Assembly (NCBI RefSeq): GCF_023218175.1
Contig: NZ_JALPTH010000016.1
Location: 62,001-126,000 of the forward strand
Source of the DNA: Streptomyces lichenis
GTDB taxonomy: Bacteria; Actinomycetota; Actinomycetes; Streptomycetales; Streptomycetaceae
Reading direction: 5' to 3'
Length of the DNA: 64,000 nucleotides
Shown: piece by piece, positions 32,920-41,452 of the stretch
Layout: every line of letters begins with the position of its first letter
Numbering within the stretch: the stretch's first letter is position 1
Position numbers and translations under genes: made by a program
Notes under the pieces: model-generated
Databases searched by the model: none
The model's input: the letters and a program-made list of their open reading frames with translations, nothing else
What the model was told of the DNA's origin: nothing

Positions 32920-33987
32920 ATGCCGGGCCGGACGACGAACGAGAAGACGACGGCGGGTGGGGCGCCGCCCGCGGTCCGGGTCGAGGGGCTGTTCAAGCGC
33001 TTCGGCGAGCAGATAGCCGTCGGCGGGGTCGATCTGACGCTGCCCGCCGGGCGGTTCATCGGCCTGGTCGGGCCCAACGGCGCCGGCAAGACCACCACCC
33101 TCTCCATGGTGACCGGACTGCTCCGGCCCGACCAGGGAGTGGTGGAGGTGGCGGGCCACGACGTATGGCGCGATCCGGCCGCCGTGAAGTCGCGGATCGG
33201 GGTGCTGCCCGAGGGGCTGCGGCTCTTCGAGCGGCTGTCCGGGCGCGAACTGCTCGGCTACACCGGCCGGTTGCGGGGGCTGCCCGGCGCGGAGACGGAC
33301 AAGCGCGCCACCCAGCTGCTGGACGTACTGGACCTGGCCGGCTCCCAGCACAAGCTGGTGGTGGACTACTCGACCGGTATGCGCAAGAAGATCGGGCTGG
33401 CGGCGGCGCTGCTGCACAACCCCGAGGTGCTGTTCCTGGACGAGCCGTTCGAGGGCGTGGACCCGGTCTCCGCCCAGACCATCCGCGGAGTGCTGGAGCG
33501 GTACACCTCCTCCGGCGCCACCGTGGTCTTCTCCAGCCATGTGATGGAGCTGGTGGAGTCGCTGTGCGACTGGGTCGCGGTGATGGCCGCCGGCCGGGTA
33601 CGGGCCCAGGGCCCGCTCGCCGAGGTCCGCGGCGACGCCCCCTCGCTGCAGAGCGCCTTCCTGGAACTGGTCGGCGCCCGCGCCGGCGACACCGCCGACT
33701 CCCTGGACTGGCTGGGCGGCGGCGGTACGCGGACGGGCGCCGGGGACGGTCCGGGGACGGGCGCCGAAGACGGTCCGGGGACGGCCGGTGGTACGGGCAC
33801 GAGTCCCGGGGACGGTCCGGTGGCCGGTGGTGCGGCTCCGGGGGTTGGTGGTTCGGGGACGGGCGCGGGCGCGGGGGACGCGCCGGGCGCGGGGCCGGGG
33901 GTCGGCGACGAGACGCCGGGTGCCGGTGGCGGTACGGCCGATGGCGGTACGGCTGGTGGCGGTACGGCCGGTGGAGCGGGCCGATGA
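32920..33987 (+). CDS. ABC transporter ATP-binding protein with Gly/Thr-rich tail
   Basis: A 355-residue ATPase. Walker A is GLVGPNGAGKTTTL, the signature is DYSTGMRKKIGLAAALLHN and Walker B is VLFLDEPFEGVD, followed by the SSHVMELVE switch region. The catalytic domain ends near residue 245. The last ~110 residues are low-complexity Gly/Thr/Asp repeats such as GAGDGPGTG and GGGTAGG that are not part of the family. Start ATG at 32920 has GGAAGGG eight bases before it. It overlaps the permease gene by ATGA and forms an ABC-2 type exporter. Confidence 0.9.
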   Translation: MPGRTTNEKTTAGGAPPAVRVEGLFKRFGEQIAVGGVDLTLPAGRFIGLVGPNGAGKTTTLSMVTGLLRPDQGVVEVAGHDVWRDPAAVKSRIGVLPEGLRLFERLSGRELLGYTGRLRGLPGAETDKRATQLLDVLDLAGSQHKLVVDYSTGMRKKIGLAAALLHNPEVLFLDEPFEGVDPVSAQTIRGVLERYTSSGATVVFSSHVMELVESLCDWVAVMAAGRVRAQGPLAEVRGDAPSLQSAFLELVGARAGDTADSLDWLGGGGTRTGAGDGPGTGAEDGPGTAGGTGTSPGDGPVAGGAAPGVGGSGTGAGAGDAPGAGPGVGDETPGAGGGTADGGTAGGGTAGGAGR

Positions 33988-35705
33988 CAGGCACCGGGTC
34001 CTCCGCCCCGCCGCCCACCGGGGCGTCCACCCGGCCATCCACCGGGTCAGCCACCCAGGCGTCCCCCGGTTCGCCGTCGTCGGGCGCGCTGACCGGGACC
34101 TTCGTCGGGCTGAAGCTGTCGCTGCTCCGCAACGGCCTGCGGCAGTCCTCGGGGCGTACCGCGGCCTATGTCACCTCCGCCGTGCTGGTGCTGCTCTTCG
34201 CCGCGGGCCAGCTGCTCGGCCTTGTGCTGCTGCGCGGCAACGAGCACGCGGCCGCCGTGGTGGTCCTGCTGACCGCGCTCATCGCCCTGGGCTGGGCGGT
34301 GCTGCCGCTCTTCTTCCCGGGCGGAGACGAGACGCTGGACCCGACCCGGCTGGTGATGCTGCCGCTGCGGTCCGGGCCGCTGGTGCGGGCGCTGCTGGTG
34401 GCCTCGCTGGTCGGCATCGGCCCGCTGTTCACGCTCTGCCTGGTGGTGGGGGCGGCGATCGCCCTGGCGCACGGGGCGGCCGGGGTCGTGGTCGCGGTGC
34501 TCGCCGTACCGCTGGCGCTGCTGGTGTGCGTGGCGGCGGCCCGGGCGGTGGCCGCGGGCAACGTACGGCTGCTCACCTCCCGCCGGGGCCGCGACCTGGC
34601 GGTGCTCAGCGGGCTGCTGATCGCGGTGGGCGCCCAGTTCGTCAACTTCGGCGCGCAGCGGCTGACCCGGCCCGGTGGGCTGGACGACCTGGAGCCGCTG
34701 GCCGAGGTGGTGCGCTGGCTGCCGCCGGCGTCCGCGCTCGGCGCGGTGGACTCGGCGAGCGGCGGGGCGTACGGCACGGCGGCGGCGCAGTTGCTGCTGA
34801 CGGCGGTGGTGCTCGGCGTGCTGCTGGTCGCCTGGCGGCGCAGCCTGGAGAAGCTGATGAGCGCGCCGGACGGCTCGACCCTGGCGGCGGTCTCCGCCCC
34901 GACCGGTGGCGCCCGCCGCGGCCGTTCCACGGGCGGCGACGGGACCGCCCCGGAGTCCCGCTGGTGGCCGGCCGGGCGCACCGGCACGGTGATGCGGCGG
35001 TCGCTCCAGTACATGGTGCGCGACCCGAAGACCAAGGCGCAGCTGGTCAGCTGGCTGGCCGTGGGGCTGATCGTGCCCCTGTTCAACGCCCTCCAGGGGA
35101 CGGGCTCGATCTACTTCGCCTGCTTCGCGGCCGGCATGCTCGGCACGCAGATGTACAACCAGTTCGGGCAGGACGGTGACGCGTTCTGGATGGTCGCCGG
35201 GACCATCTCCTCGGCCCGGGACGCCTATGTGGAGCTGCGCGCCCGGGCGTACGCGCTGCTGCTGATCGCCATCCCGTTCACCGCGGTGGTCAATGTGGGC
35301 ACCGCGGCGATCCTGGGCGACTGGCGGTCGCTGCCGGACGCGGTGGGGCTGTCGTTCGCCCTGCTCGGCGCGATGCTCGGCACCGGGGCGATCGCCTCCT
35401 ACCGGCTGCCGTACACCATCCCCCAGGGCAGCGGCTTCAAGGCGGCGGCACCCGGGCAGGCCGGGATCATCTGGGGGTCGGTCTTCGGCGGGATGCTGGG
35501 CGGCGCGCTGCTGTGCGCCCCCGTGATCGCGTTGACCGTCTGGGTCAACGTCTCCGACGCGGCCGCCGGTTCGCCCGCCCGCCTCGCGGTCCTGCTGCTG
35601 GGCACCGGCTACGGCCTGCTGCTCGGCTGGGCGGGCCTGCGCTTGGCCGCCCCCCGCACGGCGGCCCGGCTGCCGGAGATCCTGGCGGCGGTCAGCAAGG
35701 GGTAG
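33984..35705 (+). CDS. ABC-2-type exporter permease
   Basis: A 573-residue membrane protein with about 10-12 hydrophobic segments in two clusters (about residues 60-290 and 360-560), separated by a hydrophilic loop. It begins with a Ser/Thr/Pro-rich cytoplasmic leader (TRPSTGSATQASPGSPSSG). It is coupled to the ATPase by a 4-bp overlap, so the two form one exporter. Substrate is unknown. A 17-bp bidirectional terminator follows the stop. Confidence 0.88.
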   Translation: MTGTGSSAPPPTGASTRPSTGSATQASPGSPSSGALTGTFVGLKLSLLRNGLRQSSGRTAAYVTSAVLVLLFAAGQLLGLVLLRGNEHAAAVVVLLTALIALGWAVLPLFFPGGDETLDPTRLVMLPLRSGPLVRALLVASLVGIGPLFTLCLVVGAAIALAHGAAGVVVAVLAVPLALLVCVAAARAVAAGNVRLLTSRRGRDLAVLSGLLIAVGAQFVNFGAQRLTRPGGLDDLEPLAEVVRWLPPASALGAVDSASGGAYGTAAAQLLLTAVVLGVLLVAWRRSLEKLMSAPDGSTLAAVSAPTGGARRGRSTGGDGTAPESRWWPAGRTGTVMRRSLQYMVRDPKTKAQLVSWLAVGLIVPLFNALQGTGSIYFACFAAGMLGTQMYNQFGQDGDAFWMVAGTISSARDAYVELRARAYALLLIAIPFTAVVNVGTAAILGDWRSLPDAVGLSFALLGAMLGTGAIASYRLPYTIPQGSGFKAAAPGQAGIIWGSVFGGMLGGALLCAPVIALTVWVNVSDAAAGSPARLAVLLLGTGYGLLLGWAGLRLAAPRTAARLPEILAAVSKG

Positions 35706-35712
35706 GCCCCGT

Positions 35713-35752
35713 GAGGGAGGGGCGGCCGTACCCCCACGGCCGCCCCTCCCTC
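35713..35752. terminator. Bidirectional terminator hairpin
   Basis: A perfect 17-bp stem with a 6-nt loop (left arm 35713-35729, right arm 35736-35752) sits between the stops of the convergent ABC permease and hydrolase genes. Confidence 0.85.
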
Positions 35753-35766
35753 CCCTTCCTCCCTGC

Positions 35767-36672
35767 TCAGGTCGCCGGAGTGGCGGCCCGGAGTACGGAG
35801 TCGAGGAAGGGCTCCACGGCCGCGCGCCAGCCCTCGGGCTGCTCATGGGCCACCAGATGGCCCGCGTCCGCCACCTCGGCGTACGCCCCGCGCGGCAGCA
35901 CCCGGACCATCTCCTGCGCCTCCGCGCGGCCCAGCTCGCCGTCGATGCCGCGGACCACCAGGGCCGGGCAGCGGACCAGGGCCAGGGAGTCCCAGTGCGC
36001 GTCATGCGCCCAGCCGTGCCGGGTGGCGAGCATCCGGGTGCGGGAGAACATCGGCCGCCAGCCGTCCGGCCCCTCCGCCATCACCTCGGCGAACCAGGTG
36101 CCGCGGGCCGGGCTGGGGCGCTCCAGCCAGGGGTCGTCCTCGCCGAACCACTTCCGTACGTCGGCGAGAGTGGCGAAGGGCAGCGGCCAGGTGCGGAACC
36201 AGTCCTCCCACTCCCGCTGGGACGCGGCGCCCCGGGCCGAGGCCCGCATGTCGCAGACGACCACCGCGCGGACCAGGTCGGGCCGCTCGGCGGCGAGCTG
36301 CCAGGCGGTCAGCCCGCCCATGGCGTGCCCGATCACCACCGCGGGGCCGAGCCCCAGCTGTTCGATGGCGGCCGCGGCGTCCGCGATGTACGCCTCCCGG
36401 GTGTACGGGCCGTCGGCCGACTTGTCGCTCTGCCCGTGACCGCGCTGGTCCAGGGCGACCGCCCGGTGCCGCTCGGCCAGCCAGCGCGCGGTGCCGGCCC
36501 AGTGCGAGGCCCGGCCCATCAGCCCGTGCAGCAGCAGAACGCCCGGGGCCTCGGCCGGGGCCGGGGCGGGCGAGGACGTGCCGGCGGGCGCCGTGTCCTT
36601 GGGACGGTCGGCGTACTCCCAGGCCGCCAGCCGTAAACCGTCGGCTGCGGTCAGGTCGATGCGGCGCACCAT
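35767..36672 (-). CDS. Alpha/beta-hydrolase-fold protein with Ala at nucleophile position
   Basis: A 301-residue alpha/beta-hydrolase. The oxyanion strand is VLLLHGLMGRASHW, the loop DQRGHGQSDKS is intact, and ADAGHLVAHEQPE supplies the catalytic His, with an Asp in RGIDGELG. The nucleophile elbow reads VVIGHAMGGLTA: the usual serine of G-x-S-x-G is alanine. The codon is GCC, so more than one change from a Ser codon such as TCC or AGC may be needed depending on origin. It may be non-catalytic or use another mechanism. A LexA-box-like palindrome is at 36714-36729, about 42 bp upstream of the ATG. Confidence 0.87.
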   Translation of the reverse strand: MVRRIDLTAADGLRLAAWEYADRPKDTAPAGTSSPAPAPAEAPGVLLLHGLMGRASHWAGTARWLAERHRAVALDQRGHGQSDKSADGPYTREAYIADAAAAIEQLGLGPAVVIGHAMGGLTAWQLAAERPDLVRAVVVCDMRASARGAASQREWEDWFRTWPLPFATLADVRKWFGEDDPWLERPSPARGTWFAEVMAEGPDGWRPMFSRTRMLATRHGWAHDAHWDSLALVRCPALVVRGIDGELGRAEAQEMVRVLPRGAYAEVADAGHLVAHEQPEGWRAAVEPFLDSVLRAATPAT

Positions 36673-36713
36673 GGGCTCTGACACCCCCTTCTGTGACGTG
36701 CCCCCGAAGCGTA

Positions 36714-36729
36714 TCGAACTTGTATTCGA
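36714..36729 (-). promoter_or_regulatory. Candidate LexA (SOS) box upstream of the hydrolase
   Basis: TCGAAC-TTGT-ATTCGA matches 11 of 12 specified bases of the actinobacterial SOS box TCGAAC-N4-GTTCGA. It lies 42-57 bp upstream of the hydrolase ATG, in the position of a promoter spacer: TACGCT on the minus strand directly follows it and could be the -10. Confidence 0.6.
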
Positions 36730-36753
36730 AAACGGGTTACGCGCCGGGAACAC

Positions 36754-38154
36754 CGCTCGTTCGAGTGACCCCGCTCAAGGATTGACGGCCGCCGCCGAGG
36801 GGAGATCTCCAACGGGAGGCGGACCGCTCGGGGAAAAACGGTCCGACGGGATTGACCCTGAGAGCTCGGGGCTCCGGGTCAGCACAGGGGAGGCGGGACC
36901 CCGGCGTCATTCGACGCCGGGGTCTCCCGCTGTCCGGGCCCGGGACCGACACAAGCCCCAGGCCCGGACCCGCCTTCCGGTCCGCCTTCGCCCGCGCCCC
37001 GGGGCCTGGGCCCGCTTTCCGACCCGCCCTCGGGCCCGGGTCCGGGCCCGCTTCCCGGTCCGCCCTCGGGGTCGCGTCGAGGTCGGCCCCCGGGGCCGGG
37101 TCGGGGTCTGCTCCCGGGTCCGACCGCGGGGCCGCGTCGGGGTCTGCTCCTGGGTTCGGCCGCGGGGCCGGTTCGGGGTCTGCTCCCGGGTTCGGCCGCG
37201 GGTACGCCCGGCGACCGGCGGCGGCGCCGGATCGGGGCCGCGCACGGCCCGGGGCGCGCATACGGCAGCTGGCGCGTCATCTGGTGGCCCCTCCCGCGCG
37301 GTCATATGCCGGTAGCTGTAGCCAAGACTGGCACGGGCAGCGGGCATGGGGGGCGCTTTTCGGCTCCGGGGGCGCACAAGAGCGCATCCCGGCGACAAGC
37401 CATGCGCCCATGCGCCCGCCTGTGGCACGGGACGGCTGGTGCGCTCGGCGAGGGCGGCACCGGCTGCGTGGCGGGGGACAGCAGGGGCCCGGGCGGCGGC
37501 GGGCGAGTGCGCGCGGCTGGGGCGGCGGGGCGGCGAGGGGCGCGCGGCAGAGGCGGCCGTCGACTGCGCGGCGGGGGGCGGCTGGGGGTCGGGCGGCCCG
37601 CGGGCGAGGGCCCAGGGCGGCGGGTGCGCGCGGCGAGGGCGGCGGGCGCGCGCGGCAGAGGCGGCCGTCGACTGTACGGCGGGGGCGGCTGAGGGTCGGG
37701 CGACGCGGGCGAGGGCCCATGGCGGCGGGTGCGCGCGGCCGGGGCGGCGCCGGCTGCGCGGCGGGGGCCCGGGCGGCGGCGGGCGAGTGCGCGCGGCTGG
37801 GCCGGCGGGGCGGCGAGGGGCGCGCGGCAGAGGCGGCCGTCAGCTGCACGGCGGGGGGCGGCTGGGGGTCAGGCGGCCCGCGGGCGAGGGCCCATGGCGG
37901 CGGGTGCGCGCGGCTGGGGCGGCGCCGGCTGCGCGGCGGGGGCAGCTGTGGTCCGAGCACAGCGGGTGCGCCCGGCGGGGGGCGGCTGCGGCTGGGAGCC
38001 GGGCAGCGGACGGGCCCCGCTGTCGGCGCCGGGGCCGGCCGGGCCCTGGTCGGGGCGCGGCCGGGTGGGGCCCCGGTCAGGGGGCGGCCGGGGGCCCGGT
38101 CGGGGCGGGGCCCACCCGGCCGGAGTCCCCGGTGGAGGCGCGAGCAGCGCCCCC
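36754..38154. repeat. 1.4-kb repeat-rich, GC-extreme region without a convincing gene
   Basis: Two repeat blocks are visible. Block A (37101-37208) is three tandem copies of a 36-bp unit starting TCGGGGTCTG at 37101, 37137 and 37173. Block B (about 37450-37960) holds imperfect long repeats: a ~150-bp segment at 37491 recurs at 37771 with few changes, and CGCGCGGCAGAGGCGGCCGT occurs at 37541, 37649 and 37821. Frames stay open on both strands only because stops are rare at this GC content; all give Pro/Arg/Gly/Ala low-complexity text with no domain. It lies between the hydrolase promoter and the dmdR1 3' end. Confidence 0.6.
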
Positions 38155-38847
38155 TCAGCGCTTGGCGACGAAGACGTGGGAGGCGACCTCGGCGGCGAGC
38201 TCCGCGGCCTCGCCGCTGCTGCCGACCAGCACGCCGCCGGCGGACTCCGTCACGCTCACCACCGAGCCGGGCTGCACGCCCGCGCGGCGGAGGGTGTACA
38301 TCAGCTGGGCGTCGGTCTGGATGGGCTCGCCGATCCGGCGGACCACCACCGTCTTGCCCTCGGTGCCGGCGTCGAGGTCGGCCAGCGAGACCATGCCCTC
38401 GTCGAGGAACGCCTCCGCCTCGGACTCCTCGCCCAGCTCCTCCAGGCCCGGGATGGGGTTGCCGTAGGGCGACTCGGTCGGGTGGCGCAGCAGCTCCAGC
38501 ACCCGCCGCTCGACCGCCTCGCTCATCACATGCTCCCAGCGGCACGCCTCGGCGTGCACCTGCTCCCACTCCAGGCCGATCACGTCGACCAGCAGGCACT
38601 CGGCGAGCCGGTGCTTGCGCATGACCCGGGTGGCGAGGCGGCGGCCCTCCTCGGTGAGCTCCAGGTGGCGGTCGCCGGCGACGGTGACCAGACCGTCGCG
38701 CTCCATGCGGGCGACCGTCTGGCTGACGGTGGGTCCGCTCTGGTCGAGCCGCTCGGCGATGCGCGCCCGCATGGGCACCACGCCCTCCTCTTCCAGTTCG
38801 AGGATGGTGCGGAGGTACATCTCCGTGGTGTCGATCAGTCCGGACAT
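38155..38847 (-). CDS. dmdR1: Iron-dependent repressor DmdR1 (DtxR/IdeR family)
   Basis: A 230-residue DtxR-family metalloregulator. The N-terminal winged HTH (TTEMYLRTILELEEEGVVP, then the recognition helix SGPTVSQTVARMERDGL) is followed by a dimerisation/metal domain (LIGLEWEQVHAEACRWEHVM-like text, with Cys/His/Glu ligands) and a C-terminal SH3-like FeoA domain. In S. coelicolor DmdR1 represses siderophore and iron-uptake genes in the presence of Fe2+. An antiparallel overlapping gene, adm, has been described there. A plus-strand open frame also crosses this gene completely here. Start ATG at 38847; length is exactly that of DmdR1. Confidence 0.95.
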   Translation of the reverse strand: MSGLIDTTEMYLRTILELEEEGVVPMRARIAERLDQSGPTVSQTVARMERDGLVTVAGDRHLELTEEGRRLATRVMRKHRLAECLLVDVIGLEWEQVHAEACRWEHVMSEAVERRVLELLRHPTESPYGNPIPGLEELGEESEAEAFLDEGMVSLADLDAGTEGKTVVVRRIGEPIQTDAQLMYTLRRAGVQPGSVVSVTESAGGVLVGSSGEAAELAAEVASHVFVAKR

Positions 38848-39049
38848 ACGTGCCCCTCTGAGGAAGTCGTGCGCTGGCGGCCCTGGCTCCAATTCTTGCG
38901 CATCGCTCGGACAACCGTGCCCGGGAGCCGCACGAAGCCGGTCGCACGGGCCCGGACCGGGCGGTTGACAGGGGAAAGGTCCAGACCGCAACGTGATCCG
39001 CGACACGATGTGCGACGCGGACAGCACGGAGGGAAGGGGGCCCGGCGCC

Positions 39050-39829
39050 ATGGGTGAGGGCAGGGAGAGCGGGGGCGACGGCGGCGGGCTGGCCGGGCGG
39101 TTCTTCGACGCGGCGATCGAGCTGCTGCGGCGGGTACGGGACGAGGAGGCGGCGAACGTGGCCGCCGCCGGCGAGGCGGTCGCCTCGGCCGTGGCGGGCG
39201 GTGGGCGGATCTTCGCCTTCGGTGCCGGGCACTCCTCGCTGGCCGCCCAGGACGTGGTCTACCGGGCCGGCGGGCTGGCCGTGGTCAATCTGCTCGCGGT
39301 GCCCGGCGCGGTCGGCGTGGACGTGATGCCGGCGACCCTGGGCTCGGCGCTGGAGCGGGTGGACGGGCTGGCGGGCGCGGTGCTCGACTCCTCCCCCGCC
39401 ACCGCCGGGGACGTGCTGTTCGTGGTCTCCCTGTCCGGGCGGAACGCGCTGCCGGTGGAGATGGCGATGAACGCGCGGGCGCTCGGGCTCACCGTGATCG
39501 GGGTGACCTCGGTGGCGTACGCCGAGGAGACGAAGTCCCGCCATGTCTCCGGCTCCTTCCTGCGCGACCACTGCGACATCGTGCTGGACTCCAAGATCGC
39601 GGTCGGGGACGCGGAGCTGACCCACGAGCGGGTGGCCGCGCCCTTCGCCCCGGCCTCCACGGTGGTGACCAGCGCCCTGATGCAGGCCGTGATGGCGGCG
39701 GCCACCGAGGGCCTGGTGGCCCGGGGCATCGAGCCGCCGCTGCTGCGCTCGGGCAACGTGGACGGCGGCCATGAGTGGAACGGCCGGGTGATGAGCGAGT
39801 ACGCGGACCGGATCTTCTTCCGGCACTGA
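39050..39829 (+). CDS. SIS-domain protein (UPF0309 family)
   Basis: A 259-residue sugar isomerase-fold protein. The phosphosugar-binding loops are FAFGAGHSSLAAQDVVYRAGG and VVSLSGRNALPVEMAMNARA. C-terminal LLRSGNVDGGHEWNGRV is diagnostic of UPF0309, which includes S. coelicolor SCO4393 next to dmdR1. The reaction is unknown; an N-acetylated phosphosugar is the likely ligand type. The ATG at 39050 follows GGAGGGAAGGGGG; an upstream GTG at 38993 would add a poorly conserved leader. It is divergent from dmdR1 by about 200 bp. Confidence 0.9.
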   Translation: MGEGRESGGDGGGLAGRFFDAAIELLRRVRDEEAANVAAAGEAVASAVAGGGRIFAFGAGHSSLAAQDVVYRAGGLAVVNLLAVPGAVGVDVMPATLGSALERVDGLAGAVLDSSPATAGDVLFVVSLSGRNALPVEMAMNARALGLTVIGVTSVAYAEETKSRHVSGSFLRDHCDIVLDSKIAVGDAELTHERVAAPFAPASTVVTSALMQAVMAAATEGLVARGIEPPLLRSGNVDGGHEWNGRVMSEYADRIFFRH

Positions 39830-39876
39830 CGGAAGCCGACGGAAGCTGACGGAGACTGACAGAGGCTGACGGACCT
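39827..39876 (+). repeat. 10-bp tandem repeat after the SIS gene
   Basis: Five units of TGACGGAAGC (one or more changes in each) run from the stop codon of the SIS gene into the gap before the PAS-GAF gene stop. Function unknown. Confidence 0.65.
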
Positions 39877-39886
39877 GGGCTGAGGG

Positions 39887-41323
39887 CTACTCCAGGGCGC
39901 GGGCCAGGTCGACGGCGGCCGCGACCCGGGCCGCCACGCTCTGCGCGTACTCCGCGTCGGGCCGTTCGAACGCCGGACGGCCCGCCCCGCGCAGAAAGGT
40001 GAGCACCCCCAGCGTGCGGCCCCGGCTGCGCAGCACCGTGGCGAGGCCGTGCACCGCGTCCGCGGGCCAGCGCCGCTCGGCCGCCCAGCCCTCGGCCGCC
40101 GCGCCCGCGCTGGTACGGACCGCCCCGCGCCGCTCCACCGCCTGGCGGGCCGGGTGCCCGGCCGCGTACCGCACCGGCAGCCGCCCGCCGTCCGGCGCCC
40201 GGCCCACCGGCCCGGGTCCACCCGCCGGGGAGGCCGCGGCCCGCCGGAAGTGGTCGCCGTCGCACAGGTCGAGCAGCACATGGTCCGCGTACCCGGCGAG
40301 GGCGAAGTCCAGATGGGTGACCGCGGCCTCCATCGGCTCCTCGCACTCGGCCGCCGCGGCCTCGGCCCGCCGCAGCTGACTGGCCCGGAAGCGCGAGCGG
40401 TCGGCCTCCTGGCGGGCCTGCCGGTCCTCGGTGACGTCCTGGAACAGCCAGGCCACCCCCAGCGGTACCGGCTGCTCGGCGAGCGGGGAGGCCAGCCGCA
40501 GGAAGCCGCAGCTCCAGCAGCGGCGGCGCTCCCCCTCCGCGCCGCGCAGGGTCACCCACAGCTCGGTCCGCCCGCCCGGCGCGCCCTCGGCCAGCACATG
40601 GGTGAGCGCGGCCTCCAGCTCCTCCACCCCGCCGGTGACCACATCGCCGAGCGGGCGGCCGAGCAGGGTTGTGCGGCCGATCCCGAGGGCGCGGGCGGCG
40701 TGCGCGTTGACCACGGTGGGCCGCAGATCGACGTCGACCAGGACCACCCCCCAGGGCGCGTCGTCGAACATCGCCTCGCTCAGCGCGATGGAGCGCTCCA
40801 GGTCGATCTGGGCGTGCACCTCGCTGAAGGCGCAGTACAGCCCGGTCGGCACCCCGTCCGGGCCGCGCACCCCGGCGGTCTGGGTGCGCACCAGGACCCG
40901 GCCGCCGTCCTTGCGCAGCAGGGCGAACTCGTGCACCTGGCGGCCCGGGGCGGCCATCGCGGCGGTGAGGCGGCCGTGCAGGTCGGCGGCGTCGGCGGCG
41001 CGCACCGCCCAGCCGGTGAAGCCGAGCCGGCCCACCGCCTCCGCGGCGCTCCAGCCGAGGATCCGCTCGGCCTCGCGGTTCCAGTGGGTGACCCGCCCCT
41101 CGGCGTCGAACGCGCACAGCGCCGCGTCCATCCCGTCGAGCAGCGCCGCCAGCAGCCGGGCGCCCGACACCTCGGCGGCCGGTCCGGCGCCGGGCGGTGG
41201 GCGGTCACCGCTCGGCCCCGCGCCGCCGCTCGCCGCCGCGGCGGCCTCCGCTCCGGCGGCCGGAGTGCGCTCCGGCTCGTCCGGCGCAGGCGCGCTGGCG
41301 GTCTCACTCCTGGACGAACTCAT
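39887..41323 (-). CDS. PAS-PAS-GAF sensor protein without recognisable output domain
   Basis: A 478-residue sensor. After a ~50-residue disordered N-terminus come PAS domain 1 (LDGMDAALCAFDAEGRVTHW, with NREAERILGW), PAS domain 2 (DDAPWGVVLVDVDLRPTVVN) with a PAC-like tail FLRLASPLAEQPVPLGVAW, and a C-terminal GAF-like domain ending FLRGAGRPAFERPDAEYAQS. Streptomyces proteins of this type normally continue into a PP2C phosphatase, absent here; the frame ends after GAF in DLARALE. No histidine kinase domain either. Start is the ATG at 41323 after AGGGGG. Confidence 0.8.
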   Translation of the reverse strand: MSSSRSETASAPAPDEPERTPAAGAEAAAAASGGAGPSGDRPPPGAGPAAEVSGARLLAALLDGMDAALCAFDAEGRVTHWNREAERILGWSAAEAVGRLGFTGWAVRAADAADLHGRLTAAMAAPGRQVHEFALLRKDGGRVLVRTQTAGVRGPDGVPTGLYCAFSEVHAQIDLERSIALSEAMFDDAPWGVVLVDVDLRPTVVNAHAARALGIGRTTLLGRPLGDVVTGGVEELEAALTHVLAEGAPGGRTELWVTLRGAEGERRRCWSCGFLRLASPLAEQPVPLGVAWLFQDVTEDRQARQEADRSRFRASQLRRAEAAAAECEEPMEAAVTHLDFALAGYADHVLLDLCDGDHFRRAAASPAGGPGPVGRAPDGGRLPVRYAAGHPARQAVERRGAVRTSAGAAAEGWAAERRWPADAVHGLATVLRSRGRTLGVLTFLRGAGRPAFERPDAEYAQSVAARVAAAVDLARALE

Positions 41324-41452
41324 GCCCGGCACCCCCTGCGGGGACGTGACCCGCGCCGCCGTCCCGTGGCTTCCCCGTTGCCCCGTCGATGCCCGTCATT
41401 CAACTCGAACGTGACCCAGAGCACACCCCTTTCCCGGAAAACGGACCATGCC

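Noticed and set aside
36737..37261. Possible Asp/Pro/Ala repeat protein (NPGADPDAAPRS-like units) on the minus strand
   Set aside because: The 36-bp DNA repeat produces repetitive text in all six frames. No ribosome site or homology favours this one.
37277..39826. An 849-codon minus frame through dmdR1, the SIS gene and the repeat block
   Set aside because: It overlaps two secure genes in other frames, and its repeat part is Pro/Ala/Arg low complexity with no start site of quality.
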